Shown here: piece by piece, positions 49,600 to 61,548 of the stretch
How the letters are laid out: every line of letters begins with the position of its first letter
How positions within the stretch are numbered: position 1 is the first letter of the stretch
Source of the DNA: Spinellus fusiger
Taxonomy: Eukaryota; Mucoromycota; Mucoromycetes; Mucorales; Phycomycetaceae
Direction of reading: 5' to 3'
DNA: 64,000 nucleotides
NCBI GenBank assembly: GCA_025094145.1
Contig: JALLLS010000016.1
Span: forward strand, 431,246-495,245
Position numbers and translations under genes: made by a program
The notes under the pieces: model-generated
Database searches by the model: none
What the model was told of the DNA's origin: nothing
The model's input: only the letters and a program-made list of their open reading frames with translations

Positions 49600-49702
49600 G
49601 AATGCATCAAAGAATATCTATGCTTCTCGACAGAGAGGAACTGGTCGGTGGAGATCCTTTAGAACCTCTTATGCAATTGTATAGATATTCTTTGATGCAT
49701 TC
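49600..49702. repeat. perfect 22-bp inverted repeat with 59-bp loop
   Basis: GAATGCATCAAAGAATATCT (49600-49619, plus AT to 49621) is the exact reverse complement of 49681-49702. The right arm is part of the Asn-Ala-Ser-Lys-Asn-Ile-Tyr codons of the minus-strand Fanzor-like relic. The left arm overlaps its last stop codon. Confidence 0.95.
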
Positions 49703-50065
49703 ACATCTCTGTTCTAAACAATTCCACAACTTTGGCAAGCGTGGATATTGTTGAAATTCACTAATACCTCGGTGAGGTTATTTGTGTTATAAGTGTGGCA
49801 GATCTTGAGAACAAAAAATAAAACAGAGTAACTGTTAGCAGAGCTTTTTATATTGGGTGAGAGGTCAATCATGTTTACCCTTGATTTTCGAAATTTATCA
49901 ACATCAACTACAAGAAAATCTTCACTCTTTTGTCTCTTTTTCAATGATTGATATAAAACTCTCGTCAAACCAACACGATGACCTTTAAACTTGGTAGCAT
50001 CTTTTACCTTTATTCCTGTGCCATAAGCAATTACAGGCAGTTTGGTAGGATCATACTTCAATCCT
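49618..50065 (-). pseudogene. Fanzor/TnpB-like (OMEGA) nuclease, C-terminal relic
   Basis: The minus strand from about 50065 to 49618 encodes the C-terminal part of a eukaryotic TnpB-like protein. Segments are PTKLPVIAYGTG, FKGHRVGLTRVLYQSLKKR and FLVVDVDKFRKSR, then an intron at 49878-49804. It continues ICHTYNTNNLTEV, IHACQSCGIV, a TAG in place of the usual Trp, NRDVNASKNIYTIA, a TAA, and HRPVPLC. The zinc-ribbon pair (CHTC changed to CHTY; CQSC kept) and the NRDVNA(S/A)KN RuvC-III block carrying the last catalytic Asp are typical of TnpB/Fanzor and fungal relatives. The N-terminal and RuvC-I parts are absent or unreadable upstream. Two nonsense codons and a lost zinc Cys make it a pseudogene. 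Family call from memory of motifs. Confidence 0.75.
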
Positions 50066-51892
50066 TTTAGGTGCTAATACCCCTTCTCACTAATAAAACA
50101 GTAAAAATAATTAGCTCGAGATATATTAATGTACTCTATGTGTGTATCGTATTACCCTTGCACTGGCACCTTCTTCTTGCCTTTATAACGGGTTCACTGG
50201 GTTTATTAAAATAAAAGAATATAAAATTGAAACTGAATAACATGTCAGACATAATAAACATACACAGACACTCACCAGATCACAACTGTTGGTTTATATG
50301 CCAGACAAGGGCAAACAAAATAAAAAGGGTAGAAGTTATGAATAACAACAGACAGTGTAATTAGCAGGTATTTATATCCGAACAGAAGAGAACAAAACTA
50401 AACTTCACAAGTCATTTGCTTAATCAGAACTACCAAAGTAATGTAGACTACAACAACATTTTAGAAAGAAAAGAATTGCTTAAAGAACAATTGCCTAGTT
50501 ACCTGTTGTATTCAAATCGTGTGTTGTGTTCCTGTTCATGTACCCTCTTTGATTTCCCTAGACTAGCCTTTGTATCCAATACTCCATTTCGTCATCCCTG
50601 CTAGAGACCAAACAACTACGGATGTATCTCTCTAGTGGTCCTGTTGATAACCACAGTGCCCTTTATTACAGAATAAAGGATATATTTTACAAAGTTACAT
50701 AGTATAGATCTTGAGGCTACTTATATATATATCTTTTTAAGCTATAAGGATTAAAACTATACGATAATAACATCTCATTAAATTCATAGTAAAGAAAGAA
50801 AGAAAGAAATAGCAAACTAGTATAAATGTTGACTCAATAGTCATAATCACTTCAACAATTATCTCATTGTAACTGGTATTAACAACAGTACTTAGTGAAA
50901 ACAAGATATTATTTCTAATACTGTCCTTTAGACCTAAGACGAATAGAGTGTGGATTGTTTGACTTGATTGTAGGAAAGAAGAGGCTAAAGTGTAATACAT
51001 CAGAATAGAGAAGGAAAAACTATTATCTGTTTTGATAATCCCCTCCTTTTGTTATTTCCAATACTGTCTATACAACTTAATATTTAAGTACTCGTCAAGA
51101 TGAGCATAAATAAGCAAGGTAATGTGCCATTATTAACAAAGTGAAACAATAGAAAGAAGTTTTAGATACCACCAAAGACTATTCTAGTGATAAAAAGGTA
51201 AGCAATGTCTTCATCTGGGCTTGAGCTCATTGAAATATACAAGACATAGCACTGACTCTTCTACTAATAGATAATATATGGCTTATTAATAGCAAGACAG
51301 GTATTAAGTACAAGTTAAGCATATTATCTCTCTTGATTGAATTATTACTAACACTCTTCTGTTATTAGGCAAGTTAAGACTCTTTCTCAAGTCAGTCTCA
51401 GGTGGTCTTCTTCCTTCTATACTGTCTAGGGTGTCTAGGGTGTCTAAGGTATACTCCTGAGCATAGTTATCTATCTCCCAAGGATAAAACACAAGGCCTT
51501 TAGGTTGTGAATTCTATTGCTATGAAGGAATACACCTAGAACAGCAGTAGCTATAGCAATAGCATACTATTAGCTACAGTATTATTAGCTATATTATTAC
51601 AATAAACAGTTTTATCCATTATGTCGTCTTTGGGTTTTTAGGCCAAAGGTATACGGAACAGTAGAACGTGTAGTTAAACTCTGTTGTTTATTAAATGGAA
51701 TTACTACGTCTTTTATACTTTTTCTAATGGTATAGATTCATGGGTTAACTATCGAAATGCTATGAACTATCGACATCCCTTGATATTCGATAGAGTCTCC
51801 TTCTTAGTTTGGTAATAAATGAGTGCTCATTCCAAAAGAAGTGATCCATCCAAATATGGAAAATGTCTTCACGACAATCAATAGTTTTATTC
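50066..51892. other. 1.8 kb without supportable genes
   Basis: AT-rich. Small open frames (for example minus 51000-50737, minus 51492-51304) show no family features. Near 51580-51610 a piece resembling 42194-42215 (TTAGCTATATTATTA) suggests that the dispersed repeat at 51893 is split by about 280 bp of other DNA. Confidence 0.45.
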
Positions 51893-52075
51893 ATAAACAA
51901 TATATTCTATTGATAATACAATTTGATATTGAGGTATCCACAAAAGAAAATAATAATTTGGATACGCAAACCTTTTGATTTTAAACACAGTTCCATAAAA
52001 GGCAATCATTTTTAGACGTAAAAGGAAGGAGATATCCCCGCCTAAAAGCCAGAAAAATCTCCTGGTGAGTAGTCT
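51893..52075. repeat. dispersed repeat, copy 2 (upstream of the glucosidase II beta gene)
   Basis: Same order of blocks and same orientation as 42208-42425. It ends about 40 bp before the glucosidase II beta start codon, so it lies in the promoter or 5' UTR. Confidence 0.75.
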
Positions 52076-52113
52076 CCCTGTCTCTTGAACCATCGCGTGT
52101 TCATTCCCTTCTC

Positions 52114-54489
52114 ATGGTGACATTACGTCTCATTAAAGTACTTCCCTGCTTATTTACAGTTGCAGAAATTGCAAAGGTATCTGGGTCATCTTTGAGAGGC
52201 ATTTCTCCTGAACGTAAGGATAGTTCTTCATCTCCCTGTGTGTTTCTTTTTCTCTTTATTAAGCAGCATGTTCTCTTTCTTTCTTAAAAAACAAAAAAAA
52301 AACAAAAAGAGCTTCGTCTGTATACACCTCTTTCTCAAGTAGCCAATGATATTTGGCAGTGTCTTGATAAGAGCAAGAATATACCTTACTCGGCTATTAA
52401 TGACGACTATTGCGACTGTCCTGATGGCTCTGATGAACCAGGTAAGGCACACTTTGAACAAACAGAGAGAGAGAGAAGAGAGAGAAGAGAGAGAAAGAGT
52501 TACTAGAGAGAAGGTTCTATGGAGAGATCTGTTTGGCTCATGTCTTTTCTATAATGATGATCCATGGCATAAGGCACTTCTGCATGTCCCAACAGTATAT
52601 TCTATTGTGAGAACAAAGGACATATTCCTACATATATCAAATCCTATGCTGTCAATGATGGTGTTTGTGGTAAGACCACTGGGTAGAAACATGGTCATTG
52701 ATATGTATAGATGAGGCATGTTGTGATGGATCTGATGAATTCAACGGCTTCAAGACGTGCCCTAATGTATGCCAGAAGGCTGCTGTTGAATACAAAAGGT
52801 ATCAGGCTGAGCTTCATAAAATACAATTTGCTGGAGTCACTCGTAAACAGCAATTGGTGGAGGAAGCTGCTGTTGCTATAGATGAATGGCTTATTGAGAA
52901 AGCAAGTCTTGAGCAAGACATTAATATTAAGAAATCACAATTGGATAACTACAAAAGTAATGCAACCGTCACTTGAATGAGGGAGGTTGAATGGTTCTTC
53001 CAATGCTTATGATGCTTCCTTATTGTGTAGATGAATTGGATATCTTGGAAAAAGCCCACAACAAGGAATATACGACTCCTGCCAAAGTACCTCGTGCAAA
53101 GAAGCAAGCAGATACTATAATACTCAAGGAACATATTGCGGATCTTCAAGAAGATATTGACCATCTGATCTCTATTCTGACTGATCTGAAGAGCAATCAT
53201 GATGAGAACTTGAACGATGAAGCAGTGAAAAGTGCCATCTCAAGATTCGATGAATTCATGGCTACTTATGAGGACACCAAGGCAGATACACCCCACTATA
53301 CTAGCACTGGAGAAGGAGAAGAGGAAGAAGTACTTACAGATGTCTCTGAGAGTGAGCCTGTATCAGCTGAAGAGACAGCATCCAAGGAAGGTGAGTTTTA
53401 TAATAGCATCACACTTTGTATTGTTCATAAAGGCACTTCTTTATATTCTATTATATGCAAATATTGGTGGTTTGAACTAAAAAAAAACACATACACTGTT
53501 TTTCTCTTTCTATATTTTTATTTTGTCATGCCACTACACCTGCTATTGTCTGTTTGGATAAACTATCAAGGTAATCATCCTTCTTTAAAAACACTTTTGA
53601 GCAAGGTAGTGGAGATATTACCAGTGAGTCTAAAAGATCGCTTGGATAAGCTACTACCATTGAAAGAAGACAATACTGTTGATCACCTGAGAAAGAGCAG
53701 TGAAGCAGGTGCTTATACTACTGAACTATTCTTTATTCTTTTTGTATTCTGTTATGAGTGGATATTTCCTTAACTAACTGTTTATCTGTCTGGAAACACT
53801 CACCGTCTCTGTATATTTAGCTTTGGAGGCTGCTCGTGCTACCTATAATGCCTTGGCATCTGAAGTGGAGAGTCAGAAATCCAAGATCAATACCCTCCAG
53901 GAGAATCTTGGCAAAGACTATGGAACCGATCATGAATGGCTAAAGTTGAAGAATGTGTGTGTTGAGAAGAACGAGGGAGAGTAAGTCAATGAATAATTTT
54001 GTTAATGTAAAGTCATTAACTCATCCTTCTTTCTCTTTTTTTCTTTTTTTCTTTCTTAGGTATACCTATTCTATCTGTATGCTTGGTAGAGCACACCAGA
54101 AATCAAACAAAGATGGTGCCAGTACAAATCTCGGGTAAAAAAAGATATCGAAACTATTTCATGTGTGCTTATTCTTTTTCATTGGCAGAGACTTCAACTC
54201 ATTCACTGGTAATTCACAAGTCAATCGTGGGGACTATTACCGTGAACATTTACATTCGAATGGTGCTCGATGCTGGAATGGCCCTGAGAGAAGTGTCCGT
54301 GTATTTATTGATTGTGGTGCTGAGACTGAGATTCTGGAGGTGTCTGAACCCGAGAAGTGTGAATATCACTTCCGCATGAATTCACCTGCTGTCTGTGTAC
54401 TGCCCACTACAGTACCAATAGATGAAAAAGAGGTCAAGGCTGATAATGAGGCTATTGCAGAGAAACTTCATCTTCACGATGAGCTTTGA
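52114..54489 (+). CDS. GTB1/PRKCSH: glucosidase II beta subunit (ER glycoprotein processing)
   Basis: Non-catalytic subunit that holds glucosidase II in the ER and presents N-glycans for glucose trimming. Nine exons (52114-52213, 52310-52441, 52574-52669, 52711-52956, 53031-53390, 53571-53708, 53821-53980, 54060-54134, 54189-54489) give 535 aa. There is an N-terminal hydrophobic signal (VLPCLFTVAEIA), then the conserved LRGISPE start. Two LDLR-A-like repeats bear CDCPDGSDEPG and CDEACCDGSDEFNG (calcium ligands). A central Glu/Lys-rich coiled coil follows. The C-terminal MRH lectin domain has the conserved Cys residues, ARCWNGPERS, DCGAE and EKCEYHF. The protein ends in HDEL, the ER retrieval signal. 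Complete and apparently functional. Confidence 0.96.
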
Positions 54490-54783
54490 CAGAGATAGAA
54501 AAGATCTTTAGCTTAACAGAACCATAAAATATAGTCATAGGCTATATGGATTAACAAATAAGTAGTGTCTATAAATGAAGTTACATGGGTTGGATGGGGA
54601 TTAAAGGGTGCTGTTATTGACAGCGGCTTCTTTTCCATGCCTTTGTTTATTATGTTGGTTCTTTATGTTGGCTATTTGTATATATAAATATATATGTATG
54701 TGTGTGTATGGTTATTATTATTCAATATCATAGTAATAGTGCCTATGAATACCTTGTACGTGTGTTGGATGGGTTATCTATCA
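54490..54783. other. short convergent spacer
   Basis: Between the glucosidase II beta gene and a small minus-strand gene. It contains a TATA/TGTG-rich stretch near 54680-54710; no coding signal. Confidence 0.4.
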
Positions 54784-54954
54784 TCACTGAGAAAGTAGTT
54801 TGGCCTTGTTATTGTAGCGTGAGGCCAATACAGTCATGACAATACATGACAGAATATAACCACTGAATTTGAAAAAGGCAGACCGAGAAAATTCACGTTC
54901 TTCTTCAGGTGTTCGAAATGAAGAATAGATTCTCCAAAGGTTAGGAAGTGCCAT
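54784..54954 (-). CDS. tiny single-pass membrane protein (56 aa)
   Basis: ATG 54954 opens a 56-residue frame: MALPNLWRIYSSFRTPEEER, then SRSAFFKFSGY, a hydrophobic segment ILSCIVMTVLAS and a short basic tail. The layout (short soluble N-terminus, one C-terminal helix) recalls small mitochondrial translocase or respiratory-complex subunits, but I cannot name a family. Upstream on the same strand, TTGGTAAATA (near 55030) and TTCAATACAG (near 54957) look like a splice pair placed in the 5' UTR or joining a short 5' exon. Codon composition resembles the neighbouring housekeeping gene more than the transposons. Confidence 0.5.
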   Translation of the reverse strand: MALPNLWRIYSSFRTPEEEREFSRSAFFKFSGYILSCIVMTVLASRYNNKAKLLSQ

Positions 54955-56081
54955 ACTGTATTGAAAGGAGAAAGGTCAAAAAGGAGGTAATAGATAAGGG
55001 AAAAGAGGAGACTCTGCCTATATTTACCAATTTAAACAGCGCTTGTTTTGAGTGGGTCTGAGCAAGAGTTCTATCTCAAGGTATATCGACAGTATAGATA
55101 TTCTTTATTATGATTGGCTAGTATCTAATTAATTATCTAAAATGTTTTTGTAAATACATTTTCTATTATTGAAACTATAACCCTTTTTGGGAATGATAGC
55201 TCTTACTACTAAGCTGAGAAGAGGATGCCATCGAATACTAAGGGATAATGATAGTTGGTACGGTTTAAAGCATTTTTTTATTTTTGGGTGTTGGTTGCTA
55301 TTCGAGTATTGGGCATGTTAGCCACCCTGTGAGATTGTTTGGAAAATTTAAAATAAACATATAAACACTTCAAATACAAAAGTGAAAAAAATAATGCAAA
55401 TGAATGGGAAACAGAAAGAAAAGAGAATATAAAACCTCGAAATGAGGGGAAAATAATGAAAATGAGTGGAGATGATGCTAAAATGAGAATTATGAATAGA
55501 CAGCCAAAAAAGCCATAAAGTAAACAAGAAATACAGGACACCAAAAAGATAACCGTCATCCTATGGTGATTCGAAATCCAACGAGGGATACTTAGAGCAG
55601 CTCGGACAATCCTGAGAATATATGTAGCAAACACACTAGCAGCTTCTGGCTTTGCTAAGCGGGTTAAGAATGGGTGGTAGAGGAGAGATCAGAGGGAAAG
55701 TGAGGATACAGCGTCTGTTGCTGAAGGAGTCCTTTGCACTCTATGGCGACGTTGGCGTTCCCTCTCAACACACTCCATCAGCAGCCTCAATGAGCAATCT
55801 ACCAGCTGATGGCTCTACCTTAAAGTCTCGAGTAGATGTGGCTTGATCAATGGCTTGCAGCAGTATTAACAAACTGGGCCAGAGGTCTATCCATTTAACA
55901 GAAAGACTTAATCATGCACAGTAGAAGATTTAGACAATAGTCAATTGGATGAACATCTTGTGGTGGGGCAGAAACTAAGAAGAAACAAGAGCTTGGAGCG
56001 TTCATTATCAACGAATGTGCAAGTGAGGAAGTAGTCCCAATTGGCAGATGGGTGGCTACATTGGCAAGGAGATAATTGGTA
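54955..56081. other. spacer up to the right arm, with one hydrophobic ORF
   Basis: The minus-strand frame 55634-55278 (118 aa) is rich in Phe/Ile/Leu/Ser with three hydrophobic stretches (VIFLVSCISCLLYGFFGCLF). It continues open upstream as LAKPEAASVFATYILR, so the ATG may not be its start. Weak gene candidate or a transposon fragment; no family recognised. The rest (55650-56081) has only short frames. Confidence 0.35.
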
Positions 56082-57445
56082 CAGTGTCCGGTGGAAAACA
56101 TATCATTTTATTTTATTTTCCGGTATGTTTCTGTAATAGGAGGTACTTATTACTTGTCATAAAAACACGCATTAAGCATACAGTAAATACTTGAAAATTG
56201 GATGAGGTATAAAAAAGGTCAACAGGATAATAGATATAAGCTTATTGGGTGGAAACCCTTAGTATTTGGTGCTTCTATTCTTGGCCTCAATGACAGCCCT
56301 ACATCTCCACCCCATGCTGGCAATGAGGGTGTCTGTGGTGTCCTTGGGATTATTCTCCCATTATTCTAACAAGAGCACCTACAAATCTTGAAAAGTACTT
56401 GTTGAGGTTATTCTCTTTATGATAGCCCTATCCAGCTCTTTCCATAAATGCTCTATGGGGTTGAGGTCAGGGCTTTGTGAGGGCCACCCCTCCATAGTGA
56501 CAATACCCCTCTCATCCTTCCATTTCCTAGTCTCCTTACTAGTATGGCAACTGGCATTGTCCTCTTGAAGAACACAACATGCCTCTAGATTTATTACTGA
56601 AAGACAAGCCAGCCCAGGGCAATAGGCCTATTCTAAAATACTAATGTAATTGGCACTATTGATAGATCTCTCCACCACAGCAAGTCTACCAACACCTTCA
56701 TCAGAAAAGAAACCCCACACCATCACCCCACCACCACCAAACTTCATCGTTGGCTTCACATTCTTTGGGAGAAGTCTCTTCTCCCTGCGTACCACCCTGT
56801 TACGTTGGTTGTTTGAGATGAGCTGAAACTTGGAATCATCAGGTCAGATGACTGTCTTCCAGTCTTCATCTGCCCAGTAGAGATGGACTTTGGTCCAAGC
56901 AAGCCCTAACTTCTTGTGTTTAATGCTGAGAGAAATTTTCTTAACTACCCTGCAAGAATACAGTCCAAGATTCTTCATCATTTTTCTGAAAGTGTTCATG
57001 CACACTTTGGTGATCATCTGCTTACAAAGTTGATCTATTGTCTGAAATGAATCACTTATCAATTCAGATACAACCTCTCTCTCGTCTCTCTCAATAAAAA
57101 AGAACCTTCACTCAGAGCCCCCTCCCTGCTTTGAGACAGTCATTTTTTCTATATCTCTTCATGATAAGGCTGACAGTAGGATGACTAACACCAGATATGA
57201 CTGTAGTATCCGTTTTTCTGGTGCCATTTTGGGTGGCCTCGTGAACAATGAGTTTACAAGTAAAATCATCAATATTTTTCTTCTTGTTTCCAATAGGCTT
57301 GGTGGCTTGCTCTTTAGTGTTAGAAATAATAGATGTTATAGTGGGAAAAGAAGGAATGAGGAATAATTATATAAAAAAAGAAACTTTTCTGAGCAAAATG
57401 AAGGCTGGAAAATGAAAAAGATTATATCTATTTTGCTGGACACTG
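56082..57445 (-). mobile_element. Tc1-like DNA transposon, right-arm copy
   Basis: 1364-bp counterpart of the left-arm element, flanked by TA on both sides. Ends are CAGTGTCCGGTGGAAAAC at 56082 and, read inward from 57445, CAGTGTCCAGCAAAATAG. The segment 57062-56844 is identical at protein level to the left copy, whereas the part toward 56082 differs at many sites and has extra stops in the region of the third catalytic residue. Inactive. Confidence 0.88.
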
Positions 57446-57592
57446 TAGTTATCAATCTCAATGCATAAAGAATAGAGTCTTAATAAAATAACATAGAAAT
57501 CATAGGCAGGTTACCTAGTAATTGGTGGAGTCTATTTTGGTACATATCATCAGAGAATTTCCCAACTACCATTCAATTGTTTTTAGGGTGCT
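57446..57592 (-). repeat. direct repeat copy 2 in right arm
   Basis: Counterpart of 35762-35904. Confidence 0.8.
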
Positions 57593-60500
57593 ATTAAATC
57601 TAACTAGAAAAGTTATTGGGCCTAAAGATGCTAATAAGCCCATTAGAGTCCTGTATGTGTGTATGTATTTGTGTATGTATGTCTGTCTGTGTTAGGTACT
57701 ATATCTCCATTATTAGTAATATTAATTAAAGTAGACCTTATAAATACATATATCAAAGAACATAATCATTGTGGTGAATCAGATTCTAGTTGGGATCTCT
57801 TCATAGTGCACCTTGTCTTTTTTTATTTATTTTTTTGGATTACATTTTACTTTTACCCATTTCTTATCTACTATAGATGGGTTTAATATTTACACAGTCT
57901 CATAGAACATCACTATAGAAATCTACTCACAGAAGAGATATCCATATTCAACATAAAAATAATATCAGAGAATGATATACTGTTTACTAGTGACTTATGA
58001 GTAGTAGTAGAGATAGTCTAAAAGAACTTTTTTTAAAGATGGTTGTGGATAGTAACAGATAGAGTAGATCCACGATAAAAACAGTGTAAAAAGAAACGAT
58101 AACGATAAAGTATGTGTTTATTCAATGAGACCATCACATATACATACCGGTGTTGATGCCATAGTTATTAGCAGAATAGTATAGATACAAAGCCAACATT
58201 TTTTTAGAAAGCAACTGTAGATCCTACTAGTCAACACTCCTTTACAAATAGCTATATGCTATATGTTTTATTCAATAGAAATGGCAGTATTCTATCTGGT
58301 ATCTACTGTTAAGTATCTTCTGTCTCTTTTACCCGACACACAACACCTACTAATTACTGTCTGTTGATCTGGCTCCGTGCTTGTCTATCTCCAACAGTAG
58401 ATAAGACTTACCTTTACTACCTGTTGTATCTGTTGTCCTTGTGTTCTGATCCTTGTGTTCTGTTTTCTACCTCCCCACTTGGTACTTTACTTGCAGGCTC
58501 TGTTCTGCTCTAGTCATTGGCCTACTCTCTTTCTTCTCTGGTGTTAGAAAAGAACCTGTAGATCCCATCAAAAGAGTCAAGATGAATGTGCTATTGTAGA
58601 CAATCCAGTCTAATAGCAACAATAATAATATCGTCTGCCTCTGTTCACACCAGAGGCCCATCCTTTATTTGGTGTCGATCATTACTTGGAAGCTCGTGTA
58701 TCTACAGACTGAGAAAGAGATCTCAATGACTTTTGTCGAATTTGTACAATTGTTGTGTGGTATGTTTAGTGGGATCAAAAAACGAACTTGTCCTAAAGGA
58801 AATATCCGATAGCTTAACAAAGTACATCCAGTCGGTCATTCTCATAAACTCGGCTATTCAAGAGAGGTTGATTGATAAAGTGATAATGAAAATATATAAA
58901 AAAAAGGCTTCCTCTAACACCAGTAAAGAAGGTAGTGTTGGAGTAATCTCTATCAGATTTTTTATCAGTCCACACCTCTTATCCTTATCTTGATCTCGAC
59001 ACTACTCCTGCTATTCCATTCAAATATGTATCTACCTACATATTGTCATCTCTGTTTTGTTCAATCCATGCCTGAATCAATAGACGACTTCAAACACATT
59101 GTGCTCGACAATTATCTGTTTTCTGGTGAAAAGAAAGTGTTTTGAAACATCTGCAATGTTGGAACTCAGGTGCTATATCATCCATTATCGACCTACACTT
59201 TGCCAAAGAGATCTCTCTTTTGCTGCAACCAGTACTGACCATTGTTCTGTTATCTTTGGTATCTCACAGTTGAAGAGACACAGCCCCCAAAATAGACTGG
59301 TCCAATACAAGACAGGACAAGACAGCCATCGTGTTCTTTTCTCTCTTCTGTCTGCAAGAGAGTGTCTGATCTCCTCGTATTGCCTCTGTTGGTACGTCTG
59401 GATATCCTAATCTACACGTACTACCAACATTGCCTGACACAAGATTCTCTGTACTCTCTGTACCACCTGATGTTTAGATGAACAAAGAAGCCCAGGCCGT
59501 GTATCCTGCTGTATATAGCTGGCAATCCTCTGTACAAATGTGCACACAAGCCCCAAACTGCCAAAGAGGTATAACAGTGCATATAAAACACATTCATGGA
59601 AGACAGTGCTAACAGTCTTCCACTCCAAAGGTGCCCTGACCATACAATTCCAACAGCTGAGGATGTTCAGCAATATGTTGGGTCTCTCTTTGGGTCTCTC
59701 TACTCTCTTCTCTCTTCCCTCATCCTCGTCCACCTGAACTCTAGCAGGATAACTGTTGCTGGGGTCCTGAGTCAGTATGGCAATGATGGCTTCATGTACC
59801 CCTTTTTGTCTTTATCTTCTACCTCCTTTACTTGAAACTACAACACCTACCATTGTTGTCTTTTTCTGTTCCTTTTTTTTTCTTGGTTGTCCCTAACAGT
59901 CTTGAGAGCAGATAACAAAGGTAGGCTAAAAAGAGAGAGAACAGATATTCTATGGCATTACCGTCTACACTTTCATATTGTCTCATCTCCTCCTTATGTC
60001 TATTGAAATGGCACTCATCTTTCAATAGTATATGTCTCTGTCTACTGTAACAATGGTTATAAGATACACTCCAGAATAGTACTGGTGCTATTCTTTTTTT
60101 TTTTGGACAAAAGAAATAATAGTGTTGTCGTCTGTGGTGGTTCCTCATGGTATTGTTATGAAAAAGGATATAGGGGTCCGTTATGTGTTTTCTTTTTTTA
60201 GCTATGGTATATTAATGGATATAGTAATGGACTGGTTTATAAAGAGAATATATCTAAACTTATACCGTATGCTTGTTATGATAAAGATACCTGTGATAGT
60301 TATTATAGACTACAATGGCCACTGTGTTGATCAGTCTAAAAGTAGTTTGCTAATTATCTTACTATCTAAAAAAAAAGAGAGAGGGAGAGTCATAAGCCTG
60401 ATCATATCCGCTATGACCAACGAGTAGAATCGGATAGTAGCCTGATAGTACTAGTACAAATACCCTCACAATTGCCAGATAGAACTAGTAATATAATATA

Positions 60501-60620
60501 TTCCTGTTAAGTATCCTTTGTCTGTTCATTGTTATCTAAGATACAGTAAAAGATCATCTAAGTCTTGAATATTTTCTCTCTCTCAATTTCTCCGTGTATT
60601 TTTATTAATTTTTTTAAAAT
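57593..60620. other. uncharacterised cargo of the right arm
   Basis: Counterpart of 32574-35760 with the same ORF fragments in reverse (for example 58661-58467 minus, 59733-59407 minus, 58733-58993 plus, 59099-59410 plus). Substitutions relative to the left arm are few and scattered. The in-frame TAG of the longest fragment is present here too. Confidence 0.4.
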
Positions 60621-60637
60621 AGATATAAACCATATGT

Positions 60638-60700
60638 ATGTATGTGTGTGTGTGTGTGTGTGTGTATGTGTGTGTGTATGTATGTGTGTGTGTGCCTGTA
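60638..60700. repeat. GT-rich microsatellite, right arm
   Basis: TATG/TGTG tract, counterpart of 32659-32720 but with a longer pure GT run, so the two arms have drifted in repeat length. Confidence 0.85.
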
Positions 60701-60772
60701 GAGAAGAAAAAGGATGGGTCGGACGAGGAGTAGGAGTTTATATTGGAAGAGGATGAGGAGGATGAGAAAATC

Positions 60773-61393
60773 CTAATTAGGACCAGGAACAGAAGGACGA
60801 GCAAAAGGACAACTAGAAAAGGGGCCAGAAGACGAGCCAACAGCAGGGCCAACAAGACGACCAGAAGACGAGCCAACAGCAGGGCCAACAGGACGACCAG
60901 AAGACGAGCCAACAGGACGACCAGAAGACGAGCCAGAAGAGGAGCCAAGAGCAAAGCCAAGAGCAAGACCAAGAGCAAGACTAGCAGCAAGGTCAACACC
61001 CCCATGACCAACACGGCCAATAGCATCATCTATATCATTAATATTAGTGTCAACGATACCAATAATATCAGTATCATTACCGGCGGTTTTAGTAGTAGTA
61101 GTAGTAGTAGCCGTGACAGCAGCTTTGGCAGCAGCTTTGGCAGCAGCAGCTTCTTCTGCGCGACGCAGGTGTATCCCTCGAACAATAATATCGAACTCAG
61201 TCAACCACGAGAGGCGATGACCACTCGTGGGTGACTGAGAACGGGATGGTGAAGGGGTGGGAGAGGGGGAAGGAGAAGGAGAACGGAGGCGACGCCGAAC
61301 ACGACGTTCTTCCAGAACAGGGGAACGAGCCCGAGAAAGGAAGCGAGAGATTCTGGGTGAGGGTGGAGTTTCTGGAGAATTAATAGGATTCAT
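60773..61393 (-). CDS. Ser/Arg/Pro-rich protein with GRPVG repeats, right-arm copy
   Basis: 206-residue counterpart of the ORF at 32001-32573. The first ~85 residues differ at very few positions; the extra 16 residues are one AAK repeat copy and additional SSGRPVG-type units, all in frame. Function unknown. Confidence 0.4.
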   Translation of the reverse strand: MNPINSPETPPSPRISRFLSRARSPVLEERRVRRRLRSPSPSPSPTPSPSRSQSPTSGHRLSWLTEFDIIVRGIHLRRAEEAAAAKAAAKAAVTATTTTTTKTAGNDTDIIGIVDTNINDIDDAIGRVGHGGVDLAASLALGLALGFALGSSSGSSSGRPVGSSSGRPVGPAVGSSSGRLVGPAVGSSSGPFSSCPFARPSVPGPN

Positions 61394-61548
61394 CTTAAAG
61401 AAAAGAAAAAACAGTTTATTGATTGACTTATGATATATATATGAATCAAATCAATAGTCGCGTCATCAACTTCATATGCCCTGAGATGAGTAGACCTTAC
61501 TGTTTGAGTTTGAAAAAGTTTTATGCAGTCACCTTATTTTAATTCACC

